Positions 13,695 to 24,943 of a DNA stretch of 64,000 nt are shown in pieces (the first letter of the stretch is position 1; every line of letters starts with the position of its first letter). The notes below the pieces were generated by a model. The model worked only from the letters and a program-made list of their open reading frames with translations. It was not told the DNA's origin and did not search any database. The stretch is from Oscheius tipulae (lineage: Eukaryota; Nematoda; Chromadorea; Rhabditida; Rhabditidae): positions 2,170,001-2,234,000 of the forward strand of contig JASJZH010000006.1 in the NCBI GenBank assembly GCA_037178975.1, given 5' to 3'. A program made the position numbers and the translations under genes.

Positions 13695-16600
13695 CTATTC
13701 GAATTTTTCCCAGGTTGGAGGAGTGAAGGTACGAGCAGTAGCTTCCGGTGTGGCGAATGGATCTTCGAAAGGATTCGTGGTGCTTGCCGCTCGTTGGGGA
13801 GTCAGTGGTGGTGTGGAAACAGTCCTAAAACATTTACATAGATGGTTTTACTAAATTTTTCCATCATCTGTCAATAAAGCAACTTTTAAAGACAAAAAAC
13901 AACGAAACACCTTACTTCAGAAGACAAGGAGCAGAGTTGGGTTGTGGAAGAACAAGGGGAAGTTGATGTCTTTGTGCTAGAACATTCGGTATTGGTCTGA
14001 ATGGATTGGTCTCCGCGACAGATGCTGTCGTTGACATGAACGGATCGAACTCGGCATATCTCGGTTGTTCCTGCAATTTCAAGTTCAACCAAATCTTTCC
14101 ATTTTCGTAACAAAGAACTGATTGTGTTTGCAGAGTACTTAGACGCAAAATCAGTTCTGCTGATAGTGAACCCACGTGCTCTTATCTTTCAACAAGAGGT
14201 CCGGGAACGAGTATCAAAAGTTAGGGACCTACTTTGATAGGGGAGCTGAAGTCGATAAGGTCGGCCACGGGGACATGCCCTTCAGGTTTTGGAGAGGATG
14301 CAGGAGACGATCCGCTACTAGCCTGAAAAAGTGTCCAATTTTAAGGGGGCTCATCAGTTTTCGAACAAAGAAAGTATAAGAAAAATGCTTACCACATCCT
14401 GCCATTGGATATTGTCAAAGCTGAGAGGCTCTGTTGGTTTGCTAGCCGTGCTTCTGGTTGCCCAACTTTTTGCTTTCCTGATCTCTTTGGGAGTCAGCTT
14501 GTTCAACTTGGATCCGATTTGAATGCCCGCGACTTTATCCTTGAGTGTCCCGATGACATCTGTTGCTCCTTCTTTCACCTTGAAAGTATTGTTTTTTCAT
14601 ATTAAGTAGAAGAAACATTGTTTGAAACGGTATTTTGGTTATTACTTAAACTGTTTTACTTCATTTCAAGTCGTTTGAAAACCAGTTTTTCTCAAGGAAA
14701 CAGCGCTGAGTTCTGGGTCCAGCCACGAAAAATGGCGCATAATTCTGCAGAGATTTGTAGATTGCTAGATTTGATCTACACTTCAAACGACAAAGGTACC
14801 ACAAAGTTTGAGAAGAGAGGTAATGCGCGGATCGTATTGGATATTTTCGCAACGAAACTAATCAACACGGTGCACAACACGGGGGCTTACACTTTGAACG
14901 GCTAGTTGTATCTGGTCTGGTCTAAACTCCTAAAGCTTTCCTGCGAAATCGAGAAGAAGAGACGAAATTCCCACCTGCGGCCGATTCCTTCCAATTATCG
15001 TGATCTCTCTGTCGAACTCGTCATTCTTTGGAACGCCAGAATTCAAGGCTTTTAGCCTTTCTTCGATGAACTAAAATGGGTTTTATAAAACTTGAACCAA
15101 AATTCTTACTCTCTCAAGATACTGGACTCCATCGGCTCCTATTAGAGAACCAAGGAACGGTTGATAGGATGGTCGTTGCTCGCTCACAAATTTCTCCTTG
15201 TCCCATGTTACTGTCTGCAAGAAACATCGAATCATTACATTGGATTCTATATCCTGATGGGAATGTAGCTTCCCTAACAGTTCGGTAACACCATAGTCAT
15301 TCTAAAACTATCTAACCCCAGTCGCCTCATTCCGAGTGAAGCCCAGACGATATCCTCCAAATAATAGAACTGTTGCTCTCAAAAAGCATCTAGCCAGGTA
15401 GTCGCCCATGTCATTGGTGTTGCTGAGAACTTTCTTCAGGTAGCCGACAACTTCTGGAGGTAGAACAGAGACATCATCATGGTCACTTTGGAACTTCTTC
15501 TCTTCCAAGTCGACGATGACAACGTCGCCTAGATCTCGCAGTTCCTGAAAACACTAATGCAAATTTGTCATCTTTAGGTAAACATTTAGTTGTGTCAGAG
15601 AGCTATATCACTGGCTGGCACCCAAAGTATGGGTACAAAAGACTTAAAACTGAGGCAAACTCACCGTTTTGCTTAGTACTTGTTTCGGTACACCTATAAT
15701 GAAAGGCATAGGAGCCATAATCATGTCGATGAGTTGAGCAGGAAGGACGGGAATGAATACCGACTGCCTGAATAAGACGAAAAGTAAGATGAAATAGTCG
15801 TCTTACCATGTCATTGGATACATAAGTGTGGCAACTGCATAAATACACGAGCTAAGTTGTGACAGCTTCTTGCTTGTGAATATGATTCTTCTCTCCTTCA
15901 GTAAACTCGCGTAGAGAGCTATCATCTGTCTTGCTGTAACAGCATTAAAAAATTCCAGCATAAATTTGTCCTCTCTCAATGTCGGCAGCTTTGCCAGATC
16001 TGGGACTTCAACCTTCAACCCCAAATCTGAGAGTTTCTGAGCCTGTAAAAGTAATCTTAAAAAGAAATGAAAAACCAGGACATACCTCAATATCAAAGTT
16101 GAGAACATCACCAATATTTGGTATGTCCGTGTGATAGATCCTCGTCAAGAGAAGGTCCAGATGGGCTTGAGTACCATTATTCATCACGAGAGAAATATGA
16201 TTCAAGATCTTGTAGAATGACGAAGCCCAAGCGAAACCACTGAAAAGGATATGTTTTCATTCGTCCATCAAAAGATGGCTTTAATAATAGTAAAAGCAAA
16301 GAAAAAGACATACCTTAACAAAACCAAACACGTATTACTCCTCGGGGTGTATCGGCAGTACCCGTACGTGAATTTACTCTCGGAGTCGGTCAAGACGAAG
16401 CTGAATAGTTGAACTGCTTCGACGTCCCATCTGAATAATCCGTTGTCATTGATAGATTCTCTTCCTTACTCTACTGCCCCACAAGGAAAAGAGAACTGTC
16501 TGACCGACCGCAGTACCATTTCATCATTGAAGTCCTCGGGATACTTGGACAGGATCGCCGGCAACCCCGTCTCATCTGGACTCCCAACTTCGCAAAAGAC

Positions 16601-16699
16601 GTCAAATATTGTGGCCATGTCGGACCTGAATACTTTAGGATGAAAAAAGGAAACTAGAACTTACCGATGCCGACATGAAACGGGAATCAGAGACGACAT
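13695..16699 (-). CDS. rme-4: DENN-domain endocytic protein (RME-4 / DENND1 / connecdenn)
   Basis: Twelve exons: 16699-16665, 16625-16470, 16430-16314, 16239-16086, 16042-15807, 15767-15665, 15544-15317, 15214-15110, 15070-14975, 14578-14393, 14322-14233, 14070-13916, then the terminal exon 13824-13695. All phases agree; 596 aa. The uDENN region has TIFDVFCEVG and FVLTDSESKFTYGYCR. The central DENN has ALYASLLKERRIIFTSKKL and MYPMTW. The dDENN has LPPEVVGYLKKVL and LLFGGYRLGF. DENND1 proteins activate Rab35 on clathrin-coated vesicles. The tail carries LIDFS (clathrin-box-like), EFDPF, TNPFRP and TNPFEDPF, which suit AP-2 and EH-domain binding. An in-frame ATG in exon 2 (16618) is an alternative start. 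The 396-nt intron at 14579-14974 is unusually long here. Confidence 0.93.
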
Positions 16700-17600
16700 C
16701 TCTACAAGCTAGCACTACGCCAAATTCATATGAGATACGCCCTGAAATTTAAAAATCGATTGAAGGAGCCAAAAAGCGAAAATATTAGTATGTCATTAAA
16801 AAACGCGTAAGGTTGCATTAGGGGCGCAGCCGTGGCTGGTCATGATGTTTAGGGAAACTAATAAACGAGGAAGGCTTGGGTAACAGCGGGTCGCTCCTGA
16901 CCCTGGTATTTTAGTGCAAACGTCGGACTTTACGGTACCAACCACCTTAAGATAAATGGCCGTTGACGAACGATGTTCGTCGAAATTTCAAGGCCTTTGC
17001 GCTTTGTTTGAACCTGATGAACACTGTGGGTGTTGCGTAAGATACCCGCCAAAACACGTTCTGTATGATTGGGCGGGAGAGAAAGTTGATGTTGCTTTTC
17101 TTTGCTTACCACTTCTTAACACGTGACACTTTATGATGAGTAAAGTGGATGATAGGTTTGCAGACACTGAAAAAGCTATTAATAGCCTTTAACATGTTTT
17201 AAATATCAATGTATTTTCAATTAGCTCTCAAGTTCTCATTCATTCAATCTCATTTTCTATGCAAAATTTGAATCCCCACATCTTTCCTACAGCAGTACAT
17301 TTATTTCCCAGTTCTGATCTCTCCGCTGGTCATTTTTTTGAACTGCTCTTGGCAAATTTATTGGCCCGTGACTCGAATGTCCGTGGTCCCTCGTACAAAC
17401 TGGTACCCGAGACTGGCTTATCGGGAGAGCGGCTGTTTTTACTATTTCATCCGAGTTGCCTCCCCAAGGCTCTGATATCTTCATTTTTGACCACCATTTC
17501 GCGTTTCTTTTTATCTCTGACTTTATTTCTAACCACCATACTAAATTTTACATCTTTCAGGGTAATAGAATAGTATCTAGGAGCCGAACCATTCCCTCCA
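16700..17600. other. intergenic between divergent genes
   Basis: Bidirectional upstream region of rme-4 (minus) and the 416-aa gene (plus). Short ORFs at 16930-17112 and 17259-17573 have no support. The final 40 nt contain a good acceptor just upstream of the plus-strand start, possibly a trans-splice site. Confidence 0.4.
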
Positions 17601-19951
17601 ATGCTTCACAATTATGTAAGTGCCGATGTCTTATTTCTAAAAGTCTATTTAGGAATCTTTGGACGATCCAGAAAATGAACCTCATCGTGAAGAGCAAGCC
17701 TTCGAGGGAGGAGAACGCCAGCTAACCCCGCCCCTCCAACCGATAAAAGTACAAGCTTCCGTTCCTTTTCCCAGTATCTTTTTGTAGTCTATGGAAGCGT
17801 TCAACTCTGTCGGAATTGAGGAAGCATTGACTATTCTTCATAGCAACACAGAGAAACCGTGTGTAACGTCCGTCACAGGTCATGCCGCGCATGGTAAGAT
17901 CTTTTACTGATGTACAGTTTCCTAAAACGGATGCGAACTGAGTTGAGAATGTATACTACTTTCACCAAACTTGCATTATCCGTTCAAGCATTCCACTTAG
18001 AGTCAGAAGATTAGTAGGTAATTCAAATAGCACTTTTTTGCTACATAACCATCTCACTAGAACCTCGAAAAGCTTGTGGATAAGAACTGTCCTTCTGAAG
18101 ATCCAAACTAAGACATTTGTTACAAATAGTGAAACATATGTTCCGTAAATTTTTCCTTGAAGTTAAACAGTTTAAATGTATGGGCATGCTATAGGAATCG
18201 ATGCCTACTCGCAGCAACAAAATTAGAATACTTATCCTTTGCCCAGACATTTTTGCCTACACTATAATTTCAGCTACTTTCAGGACGCGTGCTGGCCGCC
18301 TCGGTGAATATAGGAGCCAGGGAGTACCTTTTGAAAAGATCTACTAAATTGGCAAATGGAGTAGAATTCGATCCAACCAAGCTTAGCATTTCATCCTGTG
18401 AGTTTCTTCAAATACTTTTTTGTTAGATGTTCATAGAATCGAGAGCTAAATGCGTATCCACATTCCCGTTCATAGATCAGCTTGGAAAGCGGCCATTCAT
18501 ACTAAATTTTTAGACAAAGAGTTCCTCAGTCATTTCACCCTGTACGAGGGGTCGCAGATCAACAGCCAAGACATTGGAATGCTTTTAGCAACAGGATGCG
18601 GTGAACACGCTCTACCAGTGTACAGAAGGATCAATCCAGTTATTTTGAGTTACGGAGACTCTGTAAGTGTTTCACGGTGTTTTAAAATAACTCATATCAG
18701 GTGTACTGCTCGTGGGAGTCAGAAAATGCTGAAATGGGGAACAACTCGTACGACTATCTCCGTCCGCAGCTGATGTCTTTCATGAAAGAGATAAATTTTG
18801 ATCCGATTGACGGAGGCGTTCTTCGAAAGACGTGAGTTATTTCACTTAATACTTAATTCTCTTGCAATACTTTCTCAAGCCTCCTGCATTTGGATTTGTT
18901 TAGTCTTAGGTACAAAAATAATCTGAGCGTTTCAAGCTCGATCCGGGCAACAAAACTGCCACCTTCCAAGTTTACTGGTGACTATTTACAATAAGCTTCT
19001 GAATTATGTTAGTAATTTTGGTACCATATGCCCCGCGATACTTATGTAGTCGAATGAGTACGTTAAAGCATGTACAAACATAGGGCCATTAGGACATATG
19101 TAGTTGATATGATAGACAAAAAAAGCGGACGATTGTTTTCTAACAAATTAATTATTACAGATACCAGTCGATCGTTGAAGGACTCATTCACGGGTTTCTC
19201 TACAGCAGTGTGGCTGCCATAATTTGTCATAACTACGACGACAATCTTCCTTCTCTTCTTAACACTTTGATCAACGAGTTCAGATTTGAGGTAAAATTTC
19301 GATTTTTTTGTTAGTTTGTTCTTGTTACAGGTTCTCTTCAAGACAGTCGAAGGATTGGACCTGATTTTTGCTCACGCCGTAATTGAAGATCAGCGCCGTT
19401 ACGTGTTTATACTGAGTGACCATCCAAGAGTAATTTTGACAGCCTCGATTCTTCTTCTAGTACCTCTCTTGCATAGTCTTTCCGGCACGGCTGCCTGTAA
19501 ATTAGCTTCTGTCAAGGTAAATTATACAAAACTTTCGTTCAGTCCGATTACAGCTCCCAGTCGATTTTCTTCTTGGACCGAGTACGACTTTCCTCTTCAG
19601 TTCACTGCAGATAACCGAAGAGCAAAACGGAGAGCCGGTGATCAGAGTTCTAGACGTCGAAAATGTCAAGAAACCGGAAGAAGCTGTCCAATTCTTTGAT
19701 AGGTAGTTTTTAATACATCCATGAAATTTTGTATTTCCAGACATCCAGTACCTCGAGGATCAAACGCACTTCTCCAGCTCCCTCCTGCCGCGGACAACTC
19801 TTCCTCTCAGTTAATTTTTGCCGGTAGTCTTGTCCCGTGTGTCATTTTTGGTAAGCTTTTGTAAATTCATGTTTAAACTGATCTCTCTACCACACTGCTT
19901 CTCTTGTCATTTATTCTAGGTCTTTCGACTTTAGCCCGTTTTCACTTGTAA
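17601..19951 (+). CDS. unidentified 416-aa protein
   Basis: Exons 17601-17615, 17653-17748, 17788-17893, 18284-18397, 18481-18662, 18701-18831, 19161-19290, 19331-19516, 19554-19702, 19741-19850, 19920-19951; every phase matches. The N-terminus is acidic and polar (residues 5-35). The middle contains GREYLL-like alternating segments, a GVEFDPTKLS block and HNYDDNLPSLLNTLINEF. Near residue 310 there is a hydrophobic stretch (ILLLVPLLHSL). The C-terminus has LIFAGSLVPCVIFG. A second possible last exon begins at 20064 in the same phase (LPSPHGYGEILCNQRVRKL) and may be the true or an alternative end. No signal peptide. I do not recognise a domain; the clean multi-exon structure supports a real, probably conserved gene. 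Confidence 0.7.
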
Positions 19952-20059
19952 AATATACCGGTTAATCTCCACTGTCAGGTCACAATCATGCTAAATCGGT
20001 ACAAATGTTCCCTGCCTTCTATAATAAATCTGCTTCTCTTTCTGTTATTTTTCTGACCA

Positions 20060-20761
20060 TCAGGTTTGCCAAGCCCTCACGGATACGGAGAAATCTTGTG
20101 TAATCAAAGAGTGAGAAAGCTGTAAAACCAGAAATATTAAGTTTTCGCCTGTGGATTCTTGAAACTGTATTAGATGATGGGACAAGTAGCCATTATCGTC
20201 TCTAGACTTCTCTTTAGGCACGTCACGGTCGGGCATATATGATATCTGAAAAATTAGGATCTTTCACAAACTGAGCTTAAAATCACCTCGACAACAAGTT
20301 CAATGGCAGCTGGTACGTAAGTGATTGCCATGATTGTGAGCATCAGACGTCGGGATGGTTCACTGCTGCAAAGAATGTAGAGACGGTAGCAGAGATTGGT
20401 ACAAAGTACGAAGCTCAGGTGATCAAGACAAACTACCAGTACTACAATTCTGTAACGTTGGATTTTCTGTTCAACATGTGTTAAGCACCCAATGGCGCAG
20501 GAAACTGGCCAGAAGAATTGACAAATACCGTTGTATACATAGAAGATGGAAGCGTGGCTACTTTCTCTCTTGATCAGGATTCTAAAATAAGTTCAACTCA
20601 AGAATATATCATTCTACTTTGATGGCCCAGAGACAGGCAAGGCGACTGTCGTGAAAGCAGAGGAAAAACGGAAGTATAGACAAGGCTCTCAGGTTCCTCG
20701 GTGTCCTCTTGCGGATTGCAACAAACAGAAGAGCATTGCCGATGAGACCAACACTTAACAT
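20060..20761 (-). pseudogene. decayed srd-like chemoreceptor
   Basis: Segments 20761-20618, 20581-20287 and 20245-20060 read as receptor pieces. First comes TM1-TM2 (GLIGNALLFVAIRKRTPRNL). Next is a long open stretch with a G-I-C-Q-F-F-W-P TM3 start, CYRLYILCSSEPSRRL and YVPAAIELVVE, typical of the srd family. The last piece begins ISYMPDRDVPKEK. The first junction is out of phase, the usual start region is interrupted, and TM5-TM7 are missing, leaving about 207 codons where an srd receptor has about 340. It is best read as a pseudogene near the intact srd gene at 22.7 kb. A truncated expressed gene is less likely. Confidence 0.6.
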
Positions 20762-21623
20762 ATACCACACACGATGATGAAAATCAGGTTACTCGTTGAA
20801 ATGCCCATATCTGAAAGCGTGGTGAGAATGATAAACATTCTACTGTTTGAAGGAGTGCAATATCTGAAATCGTGGTGAATGTGTCATTTATGCGTGAGCT
20901 GAGATGTAGGGCCCGATCTATCTCGCTGCTCGTAAAGAGGGTAAAAGGTGATGAGTTTGGTCTTTTGCAACGGACAGCAAGAAAAATATCTGCTTATTGG
21001 AAAGAAGTTGAGTGGAAAATGCTTTGCAGAAAGGATCGCGCGTAGTCACAAAATTGCTTCTATTTCAAGTTCTTTCCACAAAAGCTACAGCTTCGACACG
21101 CCATCAAGTATTCATTCAAAAACCAACTGACCAACTGAAAATTAACATAAGCCCTCTATTTCATTAAAAAGCTCAGTTAAATCTGGGAGACTGCATAGAT
21201 AAGAAAAACGGAAAAATCATACATATATGTCCGATGGACATTGTAGGTATCTGCCTCAGATTCCTTTCCCTTTCACTGTTTCCCAACTGTTTTCCTGCTT
21301 CCTCACAGTGCTATTGTTTTCAAGAGGAAAAACATGATTTTCGACAAACAGGGACGAGCAATCGAGAAGGGACAATAATTGTGGTTTCAAATCCTTCTCC
21401 TTTCTCTTCATTCTACTTCCTTTTTATGTTAATGCGTTATATTGGCCTGTTTTATCTGCCTCTATTGCCTTTTGAGAGGTTTCCGCCTGAATGTGTCTAT
21501 TGGCTCACTTTTCGCATATTTATCATTCACCGCGGTCTGCATCAATGCATCATTATTATCTGGTATTTTTCTGGTTAACTCTAAGAGATTTTGGTTTAGA
21601 TTCTTTTGGGTATCTTATTACAG
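20762..21623. other. unresolved region upstream of the transthyretin-like gene
   Basis: Two near copies of TCTGAAA(G/T)CGTGGTGA occur at about 20811 and 20862. Plus-strand ORFs at 21234-21630 are hydrophobic and may include the missing first exon of the next gene, but no start gives a convincing signal peptide in the right phase. Confidence 0.3.
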
Positions 21624-22050
21624 TTTGTAGAGAGTAAAAAGACTCTTATACAAGCTAATGTGACCTTTGGCGGCATGAATGATTTAGAGGTGCGACTCGA
21701 CCTGTATGAGGTTTGAGACAACTCTATAATGCTTAATTTTTCATCAGCGGGATCACTTCTACTTTAACAAGGACGATCATTTAGCCACGAAGATAGTATC
21801 AGTAGACAAGCTTGGTCTGGCCTCAGTTGAACTGTCTGGAATTCAAACTGGAGACGAATTTGGCATGGACTATGAGCCCTACATAACTTTTCAGTATAGA
21901 AGAAAGAACTCTGCACCGTTTAGCTATTCTTACGAATGTAGAATTCACCGTTTCCAAAAATGTAACACTGATTGTTCATTTTCAGTTGTGATCGATGACC
22001 TCTACAAGATTCAAAGCGTGTATGATTGCACAATAAATACTCTGCCATAG
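21624..22050 (+). CDS. transthyretin-like (TTR) secreted protein, 5' end unresolved
   Basis: Exons 21624-21710, 21748-21937 and 21986-22050 join in phases 0 and 1. The encoded part of 113 residues follows the nematode TTR pattern: an N-terminal strand with V-T-F-G, EVRLDLYERDHFYFNKDDHL (the usual V-x-L-x-E-x-D...DD-L block), VELSGIQTGDE, EPYITFQY, and a YDCTINTL ending. TTR-like proteins are secreted beta-sandwiches; some act in engulfment or signalling. The canonical cysteines of the larger groups are mostly absent, so it is a divergent member. The signal-peptide exon was not found. Confidence 0.5.
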
Positions 22051-22711
22051 GATCAGAACATCAGCTCATTTTCAAATTTTAGCCCCTATCCAGAGCAGAA
22101 AAATTCTTTTACGTCTTTTTCCATAGGCACGACGACAAGGCTTCGTTTTTGAAGGGAAATAGTTTGACAGAAAATTTGTAATCGTCACAACTTGTTCTTT
22201 CTTGCTACCTTTGCTATAGGAACCTTCATCAAGTCGTGTAACAAGTTCCTAGAAATATAAGCTCTTCAGTATCCCATTACAAGCTCAGTTTTTAAATATA
22301 ACTTGACTAGGCAAAGCGTGTGGCACGCAAAGCCTACTGTTGGCGTTCCCATCTCGTCTGTCAGGTAATTTTCACTATAAGAAGCATCCCTTCAATTTCC
22401 TTAATATTAGGCGCAGGCACTTTTTGCATCTAATTGGCGTCTAGCAAGAGTAAATTATGACAGAGCAGGACCACATAACCGACTAGAGGAGAAGAGTACT
22501 GTCTCGCCTGTCTCCTTTCAAGTTTTTGGTTTTCACAAGTTTCTAGCATAGACTGTAGGTCACACCCTCTCCACAACACCGGTCTCTTTTGAATCTCATC
22601 CAATCTTTCACGATTAGAATTCCAAAATAAACAGCACGAAACGTCTTGATTTTTTTTTTGTCACGGACACTGTAATAGTTTAGTTTTCTTGATTCCTTAT
22701 CTTCTATTCTT
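22051..22711. other. intergenic
   Basis: 3' flank of the TTR-like gene and upstream region of the srd receptor. No supported coding exon; a T-rich tract lies at about 22650-22660. Confidence 0.4.
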
Positions 22712-23961
22712 ATGATGTATGCAGAAATGCTGGCAGTTGACACAATGTGTGCCACTGTATCTCTCGTTGTGGATGCTGTTGGAGTTGTCATCAACATCCT
22801 TCTGGGTGTAGCTGTCTATCAGAAAAAGACAAAAGAGATGGAAAGTTATTCGATTCTTCTGATGAACACCGTCATCAGTGATTTGATTACCTGTTCCACG
22901 TCTCTTTTCGTCGGGCCAAGGTTTTCTAGCCTTTTCCAATCGAAGGATCACTTCAGAATGATTCTGTACCAAGACTCTTTGATATACATTTTCAGTGGAG
23001 CATGTACCTTTATTGGCCCAAAAATCTGTTACATGGGGTTTGTTCTTTTAGCTTCAAGTTCACCAAAACTTCAGTATGGGTGCAAACGTGGCTTTGTTCG
23101 CCCAAATAGCTCCAGTTTTGCTGTATTCCTTCGGGTACCGTTACTTTGTTATCCGCTGCGAGAAAGTACCCGAGAAGAACACTGTAATTGGTCTTCTCTT
23201 CCTGTCGTGGTTATATCCACTCGTTATTCTTTGTTTTGTGGTGAGTGAGAGCTCTTTTACTCGCAAGAATGCAATATTTGAATTACTAATGTAATCCTTT
23301 CAGTCCCAGTACATTGTGGAACATCTAGAATCAGACATGTCATCTGAACTTCAGACAGTTCATCCGGAACTAAACATCAGTGGTAGGTCGACGCTGTTTG
23401 AAATCAAATAAAATCTAGCTTTAACTATTGCCGCCTCACCGAGCATCAACAGTGATTATCGAGCTAGCATTCCAACAATATGTGTAGTTGTACCTGTGGT
23501 TCCAATTTTGATACTGTCTTTGACTCTCCGCCATGTCATCATGAAAAAACTGGAGTCGCTGGCCATCATCTCCGAAAAGACGCGACAACTGAACAACAAC
23601 TTAATGCAGGTTATCAGAAACAATGTACTCCTCAATGAGTTACTTTCAGACACTTACCTGGCAAGCCTGTCTTCCACTATGCTTCTTGTTTGGAGCTGCA
23701 ATTTTCTGGATAGACAAGCAGTTTCAAATTCACAACACACTACTGGAATACGCTTTGATCTTTATGGTGGGAGCCTGTCCGGTTTTGAGTCCAGTCAGCG
23801 CATTCTACTTCATCATGCCGTACAGAGAATGGCTGAAACATCAAATCTGCGGTTGTTTCTTGAACAAGGGTACGAAAACCGTGGCGATAACAAACGGAGC
23901 TGTTCAATCGAGAGCCGGGAGAAGAAACAGCATCTCCGTTGTGCAACACCAACTATATTAA
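22712..23961 (+). CDS. serpentine chemoreceptor, srd class
   Basis: Exons 22712-23037, 23075-23240, 23304-23382, 23419-23609 and 23650-23961 are phase-consistent and give 357 aa. Srd landmarks are TM1 with VVINILLGVAVYQKKTKEM, TM2 ILLMNTVISDL, an IYIFSGACTFIGPKICYMG TM3, YSFGYRYFVIR at the end of TM4, LNNNLMQTLTWQACLPL entering TM6 (the usual L-T-x-Q-A-C-L-P motif), and TM7 ACPVLSPVSAFYFIMPYREW. It should be a chemosensory GPCR in amphid or phasmid cilia. Intact, with introns of 37-63 nt. The decayed relative at 20.1-20.8 kb suggests a local srd cluster. Confidence 0.92.
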
Positions 23962-24943
23962 CAAAAAGGAAAAAAAAAACAGGTGGCTGATTGCTCGAAA
24001 TTCATGTTTACACCAAACTCCCTACAGATTTCCTTCTTGTTCCTCTGTGATATTGAAGATTGACTGTGAGTAAAGATTAGCAGAGGATGTTTCAAAATTT
24101 CGAGTCTTATCTATCCAAAGCACTAAAATGACTGTGGTAGACACTGCTTGCTTCTCTTTACCTTTAACTACTACCGGAAATTAGGTGACAAGTCAACTCT
24201 GAAGCTTACGAAAGAGTGACTCGTTGCTCTGGAGTTGCAAGGCATACGCCAGTTCAATACTAACCTCGTTTATTCTAACAATCTTTGACCGTGCTAGCAG
24301 AAAAGAAACTGGGTACCGTTTCTTTCTATATTAGCTCCACGTGAGGTACTTTCGCTCAAGACTAGTCCCTGTAGCCGCCTATACCGAGGAGACGCCGTCC
24401 CGCAGCCACTGAAATTTTACCGATTGCTCACTTGTTTTTCTGATTATTTCAGGATCTGTGACTTTAATGCAGGCAAAATATTTCAAATTCGTTTGCTTGA
24501 ATTGTCGTTTAAAACGTATCCTTCAATACATTCTTTCGAAAAAGCAAAGATACGCAGAGGTGCGTGAGAAATACGCAATACGTCGTTTCGAATTTTCCCT
24601 ATAGCCTCTAAGGCTCCCCTCCCAAATCTCTTAAATTGGTTTGAAATTTCGTTGATTGGTATACAAGTTGCTCTTTCTCTTCTCTTTTTGACATCCTATC
24701 GGCAAAGGACCGAAGTTATAAGCAAAAATTTCAAGTGATTCGTTCAGAAACATTGTTCGCGAAAATATTTATGTAAATTTCTTTAAAACTGGGCTTCGAA
24801 AGCTTTTTCCTTACTGCTTTTCATTGACCCGCTAAAAAATCGAAAATCGCTTTCAGGGCTATCTTTCGCTTGGTTGAACCGCAAAGAAAGTCTCTTAAAA
24901 ATCGATATTCATCAGTTGGCAAACGTCCAGCGGCACATAAACC
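23962..24943. other. intergenic, about 1 kb
   Basis: A GC-rich patch lies at 24365-24412. No ORF, RNA gene or repeat can be supported. The last 100 nt should hold the pinin 5' UTR. Confidence 0.4.

Noticed and set aside
13912-13914. TAA as the rme-4 stop codon
   Set aside because: A donor two bases earlier splices in phase to 13824, adding a terminal exon with NPF and DPF motifs that suits the protein better.
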